64,000 nucleotides of DNA. Origin: Sphingopyxis macrogoltabida. GTDB lineage: Bacteria > Pseudomonadota > Alphaproteobacteria > Sphingomonadales > Sphingomonadaceae. The notes below the pieces were generated by a model that was given only the letters and a program-made list of their open reading frames with translations, was not told where the DNA came from and ran no database searches. Positions 7,661-15,988 of this stretch are shown here, in pieces; position 1 is the first letter of the stretch; each line of letters begins with the position of its first letter. The position numbers and the translations under genes are program-made. Location of the stretch: positions 2,917,001 to 2,981,000 of the forward strand of contig NZ_CP012700.1 of the NCBI RefSeq assembly GCF_001307295.1, given 5' to 3'.

Positions 7661-8404
7661 ATGAAGACCACGGGCAACACCATCCTCGTTACCGGCGGCG
7701 GCTCGGGCATCGGGCTGGCACTGGCGCAGCGCTGGCACGATGCCGGCAACAGCGTCGTCGTCACTGGGCGCAACGCCGCGAAGCTGGAAGCCGCGATCGC
7801 CGGACGCCCCGGCATGCACGCGATAGCGCTCGACATGACCGATGCGGCGGCGATCGCCGCTTTCGGCGCCGAAATCGCCGCGAAATTTCCGGCGCTCAAC
7901 GTGGTCGTGAACAACGCCGGGGTCATGATGTACGAAGCCGCGACCGCGAAACGCGACCTCGCCGATGCCGAAACGACGGTGGTCACCAACATCCTCGGGC
8001 CAATCCGGCTGATCGACGCGCTCGTCGACCATCTGGCGGCGCAGGACGATGCCGCGATCGTCAACGTCACCTCGGGCCTTGCCTTTGTGCCGCTGCCCAA
8101 GGCGCCGACCTATTCGGCGACCAAGGCGGCGATGCACAGCTATTCGGTCGCGCTACGCGCCCAGCTCGAAGGCCAGATCGAAGTGATCGAACTGGCGCCG
8201 CCGGCAGTGCGCACCGACCTGACCCCCGGGCAGGCGACGCGCGAGACCTATATGCCGCTCGATGCCTTCGCCGACGAGGTGATGGCGCTGTTCGCACAGC
8301 AGCCGACACCGGCCGAAATCCTCGTCCAGAATGTCCTGCCGCTACGCCACGCCGAAGCGAACGGCAATGTGCCGCAAGTGCTCGCCATGCTGAAAACGCT
8401 ATAG
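7661..8404 (+). CDS. SDR family oxidoreductase (DltE/YciK-like)
   Basis: This is a 247-residue classical short-chain dehydrogenase. It has the cofactor loop TGGGSGIG near residue 11, NNAG in VVVNNAGVMMYEA, a catalytic Ser in VTSGLAFVPL, and YSATKAA with the catalytic Tyr and Lys. Similar proteins are annotated DltE-like, though no dlt genes are here. The substrate is unknown; control by the divergent HxlR regulator suggests reduction of a reactive carbonyl or quinone, which is inference. The start follows GAAAGGAAAAAGCG. A nine-base C run lies just before the ribosome site and could vary in length. Confidence 0.87.
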   Translation: MKTTGNTILVTGGGSGIGLALAQRWHDAGNSVVVTGRNAAKLEAAIAGRPGMHAIALDMTDAAAIAAFGAEIAAKFPALNVVVNNAGVMMYEAATAKRDLADAETTVVTNILGPIRLIDALVDHLAAQDDAAIVNVTSGLAFVPLPKAPTYSATKAAMHSYSVALRAQLEGQIEVIELAPPAVRTDLTPGQATRETYMPLDAFADEVMALFAQQPTPAEILVQNVLPLRHAEANGNVPQVLAMLKTL

Positions 8405-8445
8405 GCCGCGCGGCCGCCGGACCCGGCAACGTTGCATCCCTCCTG

Positions 8446-8564
8446 CCCACCAAATCCGACATAATATTACATCGGCCCTTGCCCATGCGCGCCCGTCGGC
8501 GCATGATCGGATTCGGACGATCTATCGGGTGCCCGCAGAGGCGCACCGTCCGATATTTGGTGGG
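8446..8564 (+). other. Possible structured 5' leader with competing stems
   Basis: In the 177-bp gap before the 114-aa gene, CCCACCAAAT (8446-8455) pairs perfectly with ATTTGGTGGG (8555-8564), which abuts the ribosome site GGGAGAGGAG. AATCCGA (8453-8459) can instead pair with TCGGATT (8507-8513). A local hairpin CATGCGC-N8-GCGCATG lies at 8484-8505. The two long-range pairings exclude each other. No known riboswitch is recognised. Confidence 0.3.
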
Positions 8565-8581
8565 AGAGGAGACTTACCGGC

Positions 8582-8926
8582 ATGAATGCCATTACTCAGT
8601 GCGATGCGGCGGCGCGCGAACGGCACCGGACGCTCGATTTTATCGGCTTGCGCGCGCATGCAACGACCGTCGGGCTGATCCAGCTCTGCGAGGAATTGCT
8701 GAACGCCGGCATATTGACCCCCGATGGGCTCGAACGGATCAAGGGCGCGATCCGTTCGGAACTGACCGTCTGCAATGCCCGGGTCGGCAACCGGACGACG
8801 TTCGACGACACGTTGCGGCGGCGGCTCGACGCGATCTTTCCGCAGGTCGACGGTGCGCCGCCCAAGGAGCCCGTCGGGCCGCTCGACCAGTTCGAGGATT
8901 CGCTCGTCGGCTATAACGGCGCCTGA
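8582..8926 (+). CDS. Uncharacterised protein, 114 aa
   Basis: I do not recognise this protein. It has no signal peptide or membrane segment. The first 70 residues look helical (LIQLCEELLNAGILTPDGLE, then RIKGAIRSELTV) and the tail is acidic and Pro-rich. GGAGAGGAG precedes the ATG at 8582 by about ten bases. It sits alone between the SDR gene and rlmN, in the same orientation, with a long, possibly structured leader. Its codon use is like the neighbours, so I think it is a real gene. Confidence 0.65.
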   Translation: MNAITQCDAAARERHRTLDFIGLRAHATTVGLIQLCEELLNAGILTPDGLERIKGAIRSELTVCNARVGNRTTFDDTLRRRLDAIFPQVDGAPPKEPVGPLDQFEDSLVGYNGA

Positions 8927-8999
8927 CCGGCGCATCATGGCGGGCCGCAGCGGCGCCTGATTGCGCTCGCGGACCATCGCGACTATATCGCGCGCCATC

Positions 9000-10250
9000 A
9001 TGCAGATTCCCGGCCATATCGACCCCGTCACGACGGGCACCGTTCCGCTGCGCGGCGGCAACCGCATCGACCTCGTCGGGCTGACCCGCGACGCGATCGG
9101 CGGCGTGCTGGTCGAGGCCGGGCTCGATGCGAAGGCGGCGAAGCTGCGCGCCAAGCAGATTTGGCACTGGATCTATCACCGCGGCGTCACCGATTTCGAG
9201 GCGATGACCGACATCGCCAAGACGATGCGCCCCTGGCTGACCGACCGGTTCATCATCGGCCGGCCCACCGTCCGCGAGGCGCAGGTGTCGAACGACGGCA
9301 CGCGCAAATGGCTGCTCGCCGCCGCCGACGGCCAGGAATATGAAATGGTGTTCATCCCCGACGCCGATCGGGGAACCCTGTGCGTATCGAGCCAGGTCGG
9401 TTGCACGCTCAACTGCCGCTTCTGTCACACGGGAACGATGCGCCTCGTCCGCAACCTCGGCGCGGGCGAGATCGTCGGACAGGTGCTGCTGGCGCGCGAC
9501 GCGCTCGGCGAATGGCCGAAGGGGACGATGGCGGGCTTCGGCGCCGACCCCGAGGACGAGGATGCCGACGAGGATGCCGCCGGCCACTATACCGCCGACG
9601 GCCGCATGCTCACCAACATCGTGATGATGGGCATGGGCGAGCCGCTCTATAATTTTGACGAGGTCAAGGGCGCGCTCAAGATCGTCATGGACGGCGACGG
9701 GCTCGCTCTGTCGAAGCGCCGCATCACCCTTTCGACGAGCGGTGTCGTGCCGATGATGGCGCGCGCGGGCGACGAGATCGGCGTCAACCTCGCAGTGTCG
9801 CTCCACGCGGTGAACAAGGAAGTACGCGACGAGATCGTGCCGCTGAACCGCAAATATGGCATCGAGGAACTGCTGCAGGCGTGCGCCGACTATCCCGGCG
9901 CGAACAATGCGCGGCGCATCACCTTCGAATATGTCATGCTGAAGGACAAGAACGACAGCGACGACGACGCGCGCGAACTCGTCCGGCTGATCAAGCAGTA
10001 CAAACTGCCCGCGAAGGTGAACCTGATCCCGTTCAATCCCTGGCCCGGCGCGCCCTATGAATGCTCGACGCCCGAACGGGTCAAGGCGTTCAGCAACCTC
10101 ATCTTCAAGGCGGGGATTTCGGCACCGGTGCGCACGCCGCGCGGACGCGACATCATGGCCGCGTGTGGGCAATTGAAGAGCGCCGCGACCAGGCCGACCC
10201 GCGCCGAACTCGACCGCATCGCCGAGGAAAAACAGGCTGCGCTGGGCTAA
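9000..10250 (+). CDS. rlmN: 23S rRNA (adenine2503-C2)/tRNA methyltransferase
   Basis: RlmN is a radical-SAM enzyme that methylates C2 of A2503 in 23S rRNA and A37 in some tRNAs. The iron-sulfur motif is in [16 protein letters not shown] (CxxxCxxC) and the second catalytic cysteine is in [22 protein letters not shown] and [13 protein letters not shown] are also typical. The 416-residue product carries an acidic stretch of about 20 residues ([20 protein letters not shown]) before [11 protein letters not shown] that shorter RlmN proteins such as that of E. coli lack. The start at 9000 ([10 protein letters not shown]) gives an alphaproteobacterial-type N-terminus; an upstream ATG at 8961 overlaps nothing but adds unlikely sequence. 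Confidence 0.94.
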   Translation: MQIPGHIDPVTTGTVPLRGGNRIDLVGLTRDAIGGVLVEAGLDAKAAKLRAKQIWHWIYHRGVTDFEAMTDIAKTMRPWLTDRFIIGRPTVREAQVSNDGTRKWLLAAADGQEYEMVFIPDADRGTLCVSSQVGCTLNCRFCHTGTMRLVRNLGAGEIVGQVLLARDALGEWPKGTMAGFGADPEDEDADEDAAGHYTADGRMLTNIVMMGMGEPLYNFDEVKGALKIVMDGDGLALSKRRITLSTSGVVPMMARAGDEIGVNLAVSLHAVNKEVRDEIVPLNRKYGIEELLQACADYPGANNARRITFEYVMLKDKNDSDDDARELVRLIKQYKLPAKVNLIPFNPWPGAPYECSTPERVKAFSNLIFKAGISAPVRTPRGRDIMAACGQLKSAATRPTRAELDRIAEEKQAALG

Positions 10251-10413
10251 GCCTCAGCCCCAATCTTTCTGTACCGTGTTGTAAAAATAACACAGGTAAG
10301 AAAATTGTCATATTCTGAATGAGCTGTTCATTGACGGGACAGCCGCGAGCGCCATTTAGGGCGCGGGCCGCGAGCCAAAAGGCGCGGTCCAGTCCAGAGT
10401 AAAGGAAAACAAA

Positions 10414-10872
10414 ATGAAGAAATTCGCAGTTGCCGCCGCTCTCCTCTCGGCCGCCGTCTCCGTTCCCGCCATGGCCGCCGAAGGCGGCGAAGCTCGCGTC
10501 GAAGTGCGCGGCGGTTATGTGACCGGCAGCGGCCTCGACGACGCCACGCTCGGCGTTGCCGCCGGTTATGACTTCGACCTGGGTTCGACCGCTTTCGCCG
10601 GTGCGGAAGTCGCTGGCGACAAGGTGCTGAAGGACGGCTTCGACGTCCAGTTCTCGGCTGGCGGCCGTCTGGGCGCCAAGCTTGGCGATGCCGGCAAGCT
10701 CTATGCCACCGGCGGTTACACCTTCAGCGACATCGACGATCCGTACATCGGTGCCGGTTACCAGCACAAGTTCGGCACCAACCTGTACGGCAAGGTCGAA
10801 TATCGCCACCAGTTCATCGGCAACTTCAGCGACTTCGACAGCTTTGCCGCGGGCATCGGCTTCGCTTTCTGA
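10414..10872 (+). CDS. Small outer-membrane beta-barrel protein
   Basis: The 152-residue protein starts with a signal peptide (MKKFAVAAALLSAAVSVPAMA/AEGG). Alternating strands follow and end in ...FAAGIGFAF, with a C-terminal Phe as used for outer-membrane insertion. LYATGGYTFSDIDDPYIGAG and LYGKVEYRHQF fit the OmpA/Opa-like eight-stranded barrel family. AAAGGAAAAC precedes the ATG. It lies alone: a 163-bp leader region with AT-rich sequence (10268-10320) comes before it and a strong terminator follows. Codon use is highly biased towards preferred codons, suggesting strong expression; that is a visual impression. Confidence 0.82.
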   Translation: MKKFAVAAALLSAAVSVPAMAAEGGEARVEVRGGYVTGSGLDDATLGVAAGYDFDLGSTAFAGAEVAGDKVLKDGFDVQFSAGGRLGAKLGDAGKLYATGGYTFSDIDDPYIGAGYQHKFGTNLYGKVEYRHQFIGNFSDFDSFAAGIGFAF

Positions 10873-10900
10873 TCTTTCGGAACAGCGATACGAAACGGAA

Positions 10901-10930
10901 GGGGCGGCCTGCGGGCCGCCCCTTTTTTTT
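10901..10930 (+). terminator. Rho-independent terminator after the outer-membrane barrel gene
   Basis: The arms GGGGCGGCC (10901-10909) and GGCCGCCCC (10914-10922) flank a 4-nt loop and are followed by eight T residues. It lies 28 bp after the stop codon. Confidence 0.9.
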
Positions 10931-11013
10931 ACGCCTGCTTCATTTCGGGGTGGCGCGAAAGCCCGATATCGCGGTAACAGACACTTGTGTATGGATACGA
11001 TACAGGGTTTTCG

Positions 11014-12417
11014 ATGATGAACGACGATATTTGGGGCGCCGCGCGCGGAGCGCTGGACCGGATCGCGGCCGATCGCGCGCGGCGCGAAACGATCGTGTCG
11101 ATCGCCTCGCCCGAAGAAGCTGCCGCCTTCCGCGCGCTGGCGGCGCCGGGGGCCGGACGGGCGATTGCCGAAGTGGTGGGCGACGCCGAACGGATCTTTG
11201 CGCACCGCGTTCGCATGGACCATCCGCGCTTCTACGGCTTTATCCCCTCGCCCGCTTCGCCGCTGTCGCTGGTCGGCGAACTCCTTGCCAGCGGTTACAA
11301 TGCCCATGCCGGAAGCTGGATGCAGAGCTCGGGGCCTGCCGCCATCGAACAGGGCCTGATCGCCTGGCTGGCCGAACGCGCCGGCTTGCCGGACAGCGCG
11401 GGCGGACTGTTCGTTTCGGGCGGATCGATGGCGAACCTCACGGGGTTGATGCTGGCGCGCGATCGCATGCTGCCTCCCGAAGAGCGCCATCGCGGCGTCG
11501 CCTATGTCTCGACGCAGACGCATTCGTCGGTGGCGAAGGGGCTGCGCGTGCTGGGTTTCCTGCCAGAGCAGATCCGCAAGGTGGCGGTCGATGCCGAGCG
11601 GCGGCTCGACATCGCGGCGCTCGGCGAGGCCATCGCGACGGATCGCGCGGCCGGCCGGGCGCCGTTCGCGGTCGTGGCAAGCTGCGGCACGACGAACACC
11701 GGTAGCATTGACGATCTGCACGCCATCGCCGACCTTGCGGCGCGCGAGCGGCTATGGCTGCATGTCGACGGCGCTTATGGTGCATCGGTGGTATTGTCGG
11801 GCCGCCACCGGGCGCTGGTCGACGGGCTCGCCCGCGCCGACAGCCTGTCTTGGGACGCGCACAAATGGCTGTTCCAGACCTATTGCTGCGGCATGGTGCT
11901 GGTCCGCGACCGGCGCCATCTGCTCGAAAGCTTCGCCACCAGCGCCGAATATCTGCAGGATGCGGCGGCGGGCGACGAGACGCCAAACTTCTGGGACTAT
12001 GGCGTCGAACTCACCCGACCCGCGCGCGCGATGAAGCTGTGGTTCACGCTGCAGGTCATGGGCGAGCGTGCGGTCGGCGAAGCGATCGACCATGGTTTCA
12101 TGCTCGCCGAGACGCTGGCGGAAGCGCTGGGGGAGCGCCCGCACTGGCGGATCGTTTCGCCTGCGCAGCTCGGCATCGTCACCTTCCGGTACGAGCCGCC
12201 GGGATATGATGGCAGCGAACTCGACGCGCTCAACACGGCGATCGCGCGGCGCATGATCGACGACAATGTCGCGGCGCCGCTGACGACGCGGCTCGACGAT
12301 GCCGTCGTCCTCCGCGCGTGCACGATCAGTCCGGATGCGACCGCCGACGACATCCGGGCGATGGTCGCCGAACTGGATACGCGCGCGCAAGCGATCGCGG
12401 CAGCAATCCGGGCCTGA
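11014..12417 (+). CDS. PLP-dependent group II amino-acid decarboxylase
   Basis: This 467-residue protein belongs to the family of aromatic-L-amino-acid, tyrosine and related decarboxylases, which convert amino acids to amines and CO2. Visible features are GGLFVSGGSMANLTGLMLAR (cofactor phosphate), CGTTNTGSIDDL, HVDGAYGAS with the cofactor-binding Asp, and the Schiff-base lysine Lys284 in SWDAHKWLFQ. The substrate cannot be assigned. Two adjacent ATG codons at 11014 and 11017 could start it, with no strong ribosome site; a GTG/ATG further up at 10987 is less likely. It runs into the convergent Lrp regulator four bases later, which may control it. Confidence 0.88.
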   Translation: MMNDDIWGAARGALDRIAADRARRETIVSIASPEEAAAFRALAAPGAGRAIAEVVGDAERIFAHRVRMDHPRFYGFIPSPASPLSLVGELLASGYNAHAGSWMQSSGPAAIEQGLIAWLAERAGLPDSAGGLFVSGGSMANLTGLMLARDRMLPPEERHRGVAYVSTQTHSSVAKGLRVLGFLPEQIRKVAVDAERRLDIAALGEAIATDRAAGRAPFAVVASCGTTNTGSIDDLHAIADLAARERLWLHVDGAYGASVVLSGRHRALVDGLARADSLSWDAHKWLFQTYCCGMVLVRDRRHLLESFATSAEYLQDAAAGDETPNFWDYGVELTRPARAMKLWFTLQVMGERAVGEAIDHGFMLAETLAEALGERPHWRIVSPAQLGIVTFRYEPPGYDGSELDALNTAIARRMIDDNVAAPLTTRLDDAVVLRACTISPDATADDIRAMVAELDTRAQAIAAAIRA

Positions 12418-12421
12418 ATCT

Positions 12422-12907
12422 TCAGCGGTCGCGCAGCGGGCGGCGCGCCACGTCGTTTTCGATGATGTTGCGGATCGTGATGAGCGTCGTGAACGAATGG
12501 ACGCCCTTGTCCTCGCCGAGCGCGCGGCGGGTGAACGCGTCATATTCCTCCATCGCCCCGACCTGCACCCGGAGCAGGAAATCATCGTCGCCGGTGACAT
12601 CCCACGCGCCGGTCACTTCGGGATGATGGACGATCTCGCGCGCGAAGCCGTCCATCGTCTGCGGCCCCGCCTGCTGCATCTGGACGAGCACATGCATGGT
12701 CAGCGCCGATCCGGTCAGCGCCGGGTTGACCACCGCGATGTCGGCAACGATCACCTTTTCCTCGCGCAGGCGCCGGAGCCGGCGAAGCACCGCCGAAACC
12801 GACAGGCCGACCTTGTCGGCAAGAATGCGGGCAGGCTGGAGATTGTCGCGCCGCACCTCTTCCAGCAAACGCCGGTCGAATCGGTCGAGATCGATCATTT
12901 TTCGCAT
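12422..12907 (-). CDS. Lrp/AsnC family transcriptional regulator
   Basis: The product of about 161 residues has the AsnC-type helix-turn-helix (FDRRLLEEVRRDNLQPARIL then VGLSVSAVLRRLRRLREEKV) and the RAM/ligand domain (HHPEVTGAWDVTGDDDFLLR). Such proteins sense amino acids and control amino-acid genes. Start codons at 12907 and 12898 are both possible; MIDLDRFDRRLLEE at 12898 is the more typical N-terminus. The frame is open to 13045, but that would run through a palindromic control region. It faces the decarboxylase end to end, a layout seen for local regulator-enzyme pairs; regulation of that gene is inference. Confidence 0.9.
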   Translation of the reverse strand: MRKMIDLDRFDRRLLEEVRRDNLQPARILADKVGLSVSAVLRRLRRLREEKVIVADIAVVNPALTGSALTMHVLVQMQQAGPQTMDGFAREIVHHPEVTGAWDVTGDDDFLLRVQVGAMEEYDAFTRRALGEDKGVHSFTTLITIRNIIENDVARRPLRDR

Positions 12908-12915
12908 GATTTCGT

Positions 12916-12961
12916 ATTTAGCGCTAAATTTGGTCGCCCGCACGATGAATTTTGGCGCCAA
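12916..12961. promoter_or_regulatory. Two palindromes upstream of the Lrp-type gene
   Basis: The perfect 14-bp palindrome ATTTAGCGCTAAAT (12916-12929) lies eight bases upstream of the first possible start of the Lrp gene. A second, TTGGCGCCAA, is at 12952-12961. They are good candidates for an autoregulatory operator and may also act on the plus-strand small gene at 13044. Confidence 0.45.
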
Positions 12962-13043
12962 TAGCCGTTCCGGGCGGCGTAAAAGGACCGCGTCCGGGCT
13001 GCCTCTCTCCCTCCCCTGCGGCCCGGACGGCAGGAGAAAAAAC

Positions 13044-13199
13044 ATGAACCATCATCACGAAAGCAATTGGCTTGGCCGGGCCTGGACCGCCGTTACCGAA
13101 GCATCCGCCGCCGCGGTGGCGATCCAGTACGCCGCACCGTGGAAGCGCAGCGCGGCCGCACCGCGCCGCTCGCGCGAACAGGGCGGCTGCGCCGTCTGA
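13044..13199 (+). CDS. Small uncharacterised protein, 51 aa
   Basis: A strong ribosome site (CAGGAGAAAAAAC) precedes the ATG and a clear terminator follows the stop, so this short frame looks like a true gene. The protein starts MNHHHESNWLGRAWTAV with three histidines. A short Ala-rich segment follows (TEASAAAVAIQYAAPWKRS), then a basic end with one Cys near the C-terminus (QGGCAV). The middle may form an amphipathic helix. I do not recognise a family. It is divergent from the Lrp regulator and shares its upstream palindromes. Confidence 0.55.
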   Translation: MNHHHESNWLGRAWTAVTEASAAAVAIQYAAPWKRSAAAPRRSREQGGCAV

Positions 13200-13222
13200 G
13201 CGCCGCGAGGCTTTCCCGAAGG

Positions 13223-13256
13223 AAAAGGGCGGCAGCCATCGGCGCCGCCCTTTTTT
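13223..13256 (+). terminator. Rho-independent terminator after the 51-aa gene
   Basis: The stem GGGCGGC (13227-13233) pairs with GCCGCCC (13244-13250), extended by A/T pairs, and is followed by six T residues. It starts 24 bp after the stop at 13199. Confidence 0.8.
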
Positions 13257-13331
13257 GTTGTCGGTAATCCTGGAGTAAATCGCCATCGGCGATTGTCGGC
13301 TTTTGGGGCGGTGAGTTGCCGCTTGTTAAGT

Positions 13332-13421
13332 CGTCATCCCGGGCTTGACCCGGGACCCGCCTTCCTTCTTTCGACGCCGGATCAAAGAAAAGGCAGGCCC
13401 CGGGTCAAGCCCGGGGTGACG
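13332..13421. repeat. Intergenic palindromic repeat, CGTCATCCCGGGC type
   Basis: The 24-nt inverted arms 13332-13355 and 13398-13421 start CGTCATCCCGGGCTTGACC and differ at two positions. The sequence is close to the copy at 7016-7088. The rest of the gap 13257-13535 shows nothing else I can name. Confidence 0.75.
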
Positions 13422-13535
13422 AAGAGGGACGTGTCCGCTCCCGGCCGCTTCAAGACATTCCCTCATTCCGGACGAGAACGGCGGATCATGCATAATCCGC
13501 TTTTCTTTCCGCCCCGCCGCCGCCACGGTGCCCGC

Positions 13536-13865
13536 ATGACCGCATTGGCCTATATCGGAGCGGCGCTTGCCGAAATCGCCGGTTGCTTCGCCTTCTGGGC
13601 GTGGCTGCGGCTCGACAAATCGGTGTGGTGGATCGTACCGGGCATGGCCTCGCTGGCGCTGTTCGCGTGGCTGCTGACGCTCGTCGATTCCGACCGTGCG
13701 GGGCGCACCTATGCCGCCTATGGCGGTGTCTATATCGTCTCCGCGCTCCTCTGGCTGTGGGCGGTCGAGGGTACAAAGCCTGATCGATGGGACCTGATCG
13801 GTGCCGTCATCTGCCTCGGCGGCGCGGCGATCATCCTGTTCGGGCCGCGGGGTGCCGCGGCATGA
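13536..13865 (+). CDS. ynfA: YnfA/UPF0060 family inner-membrane protein
   Basis: The 109-residue protein matches the usual length of YnfA (about 108). It shows four membrane segments and the family signatures [37 protein letters not shown] and [17 protein letters not shown]. YnfA is related in fold to small multidrug-resistance transporters, but its substrate is not settled. The ATG at 13536 gives the canonical N-terminus; the longer open frame to 13293 runs through an intergenic repeat. Its stop overlaps the start of the MOSC gene (ATGA), so the two are translationally coupled. Confidence 0.92.
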   Translation: MTALAYIGAALAEIAGCFAFWAWLRLDKSVWWIVPGMASLALFAWLLTLVDSDRAGRTYAAYGGVYIVSALLWLWAVEGTKPDRWDLIGAVICLGGAAIILFGPRGAAA

Positions 13866-14506
13866 GCTATGCGATCGATGCGGTGCTGACCGGCAAGGCG
13901 CGTGCCTTTCGCGGCGACGAAGCGAGCGCGATCGCCAAGCGCCCGGTCGACGGCGCCCTGCACGTCGGCTTGCTCGGGATCGACGGCGACGAACAGGCCG
14001 ACCTGACGGTGCATGGCGGCGTCGACAAGGCGATCCACCATTATCCGCGCGATCATTACGGCTGGTGGTCGGGCGAACTTGGCGACCATGCCCTGCTCGC
14101 CGCGCCGGGCGCGTTCGGCGAGAATATTTCGACCGCAGGCCTGATCGAAACCGAGGCGTGTATCGGCGACCGCTACCGGCTGGGTAGCGCGCTGGTCGAA
14201 ATCAGCCAGGGCCGGCAACCGTGCTGGAAGCTGGGCCATCGCTTCGGCGTGGCAACGGTGCCCGCGACGGTGGTCATAACGCGGCGGAGCGGCTGGTATT
14301 ACCGGGTGATCGAAGAAGGCGCGGTCGCGGCGGGCGACGCGCTGGCACTGGTCGAGCGGCCGCTGCCCGGGTGGAGCGTCGAGCGCGTGTTCGCGCTGCT
14401 GATCGGCGGTGGCGGAAAGCGCGAGCCCGAGGCGCTCCGCCTGCTCGCCGCGATGGAGGTGCTGGCGACCACCTGGCGCGCGCGGGCGGCGAAGCTGCTC
14501 GGTTGA
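13862..14506 (+). CDS. MOSC domain protein (YiiM-like)
   Basis: MOSC domains bind molybdenum cofactor or carry sulfur; YiiM-type proteins act in reduction of N-hydroxylated compounds or use Moco. The 214-residue product contains [32 protein letters not shown], and the conserved cysteine in [14 protein letters not shown]. The C-terminal part ([14 protein letters not shown]) is the YiiM-specific tail. The ATG at 13862 overlaps the ynfA stop codon. No other molybdenum gene is nearby. Function beyond the fold is inferred. Confidence 0.9.
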   Translation: MSYAIDAVLTGKARAFRGDEASAIAKRPVDGALHVGLLGIDGDEQADLTVHGGVDKAIHHYPRDHYGWWSGELGDHALLAAPGAFGENISTAGLIETEACIGDRYRLGSALVEISQGRQPCWKLGHRFGVATVPATVVITRRSGWYYRVIEEGAVAAGDALALVERPLPGWSVERVFALLIGGGGKREPEALRLLAAMEVLATTWRARAAKLLG

Positions 14507-14557
14507 CCGGCAGCGCAAACGAGACGACGCAGGTTAACGCTCCCGCGGGCACGTCGG

Positions 14558-15271
14558 TTATTTCGCGTCGGGCAGCGCATCCTCGACCAGCGGCGCAAGG
14601 CCATCGACGACGACCGTCACGCCCTTTGCGTTCGGATGGATATTGTCGCCGAGCATCAACTCCTTCTTGCCCACGACATTGTCGAGAATGAAGGGATAGA
14701 AGCTCGCGTCATATTTCGCGGCAAGTTCGGGATAGATGGGATTGAACTTCGCCGCATAATCGCTGCCGAGATTGGGCGCGGCAACCATGCCGGTGAGCAG
14801 GACAGGAATCTCGCGCTTCTTAAGTTCGGCAAGCATCGCATCGAGATTGGCGCGCGTCTGGTCGGGACCGATACCGCGCAGCATGTCGTTGCCGCCGAGC
14901 CCTAGTAGGACCAGCGCCGGTTTCGTCTTCGCATTGCCCAGCACATAGGTCAGCCGCTGCCGCCCCGCTGCGGTGGTATCGCCCGAAACGCCGGCATTCT
15001 GCACCCGCACCACCACGCCGTCCTCGGCGAGCGCCGCTTGCAGTTGCGGCGCCAGCCCTTCCCTGGGGCCGAGCTGGTAACCCGCATAGAGGCTGTCGCC
15101 GAAGGCGATGACCAGCGGCGCGTCGGCGGGGATCGCCGGCGTGGCCTTCGCCGCGGCCGCTTCGTTCGTCGAAGCCGCCGGCTTTTCCGCCGATCCGCAT
15201 GCGGCGAGTGGTTGGCAAAGCAAAATCGCGCAACCATATAGAGTGTAAGAGCGCCATCCGGCCGTTCGCAT
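14558..15271 (-). CDS. Arylesterase/lysophospholipase, SGNH (GDSL) lipoprotein
   Basis: This TesA-like hydrolase cleaves acyl esters in the cell envelope. The 237-residue product has a signal peptide with a lipobox (PLAACGSAEK, Cys25), so it is probably an anchored lipoprotein. SGNH blocks are clear: the serine in VIAFGDSLYAGYQ, Gly in NAGVSGDTT, Asn in GLGGNDMLRG, and the Asp-His pair in GDNIHPNAKG. The open frame extends to 15958 but overlaps the ABC gene; the ATG at 15271 gives the proper signal peptide. It is divergent from the ABC genes, the usual tesA-ybbA-ybbP layout. Confidence 0.93.
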   Translation of the reverse strand: MRTAGWRSYTLYGCAILLCQPLAACGSAEKPAASTNEAAAAKATPAIPADAPLVIAFGDSLYAGYQLGPREGLAPQLQAALAEDGVVVRVQNAGVSGDTTAAGRQRLTYVLGNAKTKPALVLLGLGGNDMLRGIGPDQTRANLDAMLAELKKREIPVLLTGMVAAPNLGSDYAAKFNPIYPELAAKYDASFYPFILDNVVGKKELMLGDNIHPNAKGVTVVVDGLAPLVEDALPDAK

Positions 15272-15289
15272 TTCCAAAGGGTCCTTTTC

Positions 15290-15988
15290 TTGCCCGACAC
15301 CCGACCTTCGCCTGATCTGGCGATCGCCGCCCATAATGTGACGCTGACTTTGGGGAGCGACAAGGCCCCTGTCGAAATTTTGCGCGGGGTCGACCTCGAA
15401 GTCACCGCCGGCACCTCGGTGGCGCTGCTCGGCCCTTCGGGATCGGGCAAAAGCTCGCTGATGGCAGTGCTCGCCGGGCTCGAACGCGCCGGGGGCGGCA
15501 CGGTCAGGGTCGCGGAGCTCGATTTCGCGACGATGGACGAGGACGATCTGGCGCGCGCGCGGCGCGGGCGGATCGGCATCGTGCTGCAGGCCTTTCACCT
15601 GCTGCCGACGATGACCGCGCTCGAAAATGTCGCGGTGCCGCTCGAACTCGCAGGCATCGCCGATCCGTTCGGGCGCGCCGCGGCCGAACTCGAGGCGGTC
15701 GGTCTCGGCCACCGGCTGACGCATTATCCCGCCCAGCTTTCGGGCGGCGAGCAGCAGCGCGTAGCCATCGCTCGCGCGATGGCGAGTTCGCCCGCGATCA
15801 TCTTTGCCGACGAACCGACCGGCAATCTCGACACCGCGACAGGCCATGCGATCATCGACCTGATCTTCGCACGGCGGGCCGCGCTCGGCGCAACGCTGCT
15901 GATCATCACCCACGATCCCGAGCTCGCCGAACATTGCGACCGCGTCGTCGTGATGCACGACGGGCGGATCGAAGAGCGGGCCGCCTAG
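15290..15988 (+). CDS. ABC transporter ATP-binding protein (YbbA-like)
   Basis: The 232-residue ATPase has Walker A (GPSGSGKSS), the Q-loop (VLQAFHLLPT), the signature LSGGEQQR, and Walker B (IIFADEPTG) with THD as switch. It is of the LolD/MacB type and should pair with the permease encoded next. The first plausible start is the TTG at 15290; there is no in-frame ATG before the Walker A region. Its start is only 18 bp from the divergent arylesterase start, so the promoters must overlap the coding sequences. The complex probably extrudes a lipid or lipophilic substrate, which is inferred from YbbAP. Confidence 0.92.
   Translation: MPDTRPSPDLAIAAHNVTLTLGSDKAPVEILRGVDLEVTAGTSVALLGPSGSGKSSLMAVLAGLERAGGGTVRVAELDFATMDEDDLARARRGRIGIVLQAFHLLPTMTALENVAVPLELAGIADPFGRAAAELEAVGLGHRLTHYPAQLSGGEQQRVAIARAMASSPAIIFADEPTGNLDTATGHAIIDLIFARRAALGATLLIITHDPELAEHCDRVVVMHDGRIEERAA

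Noticed and set aside
13293..13535. Upstream extension of ynfA
   Set aside because: It runs through an intergenic palindromic repeat and the YnfA family starts at the codon at 13536.
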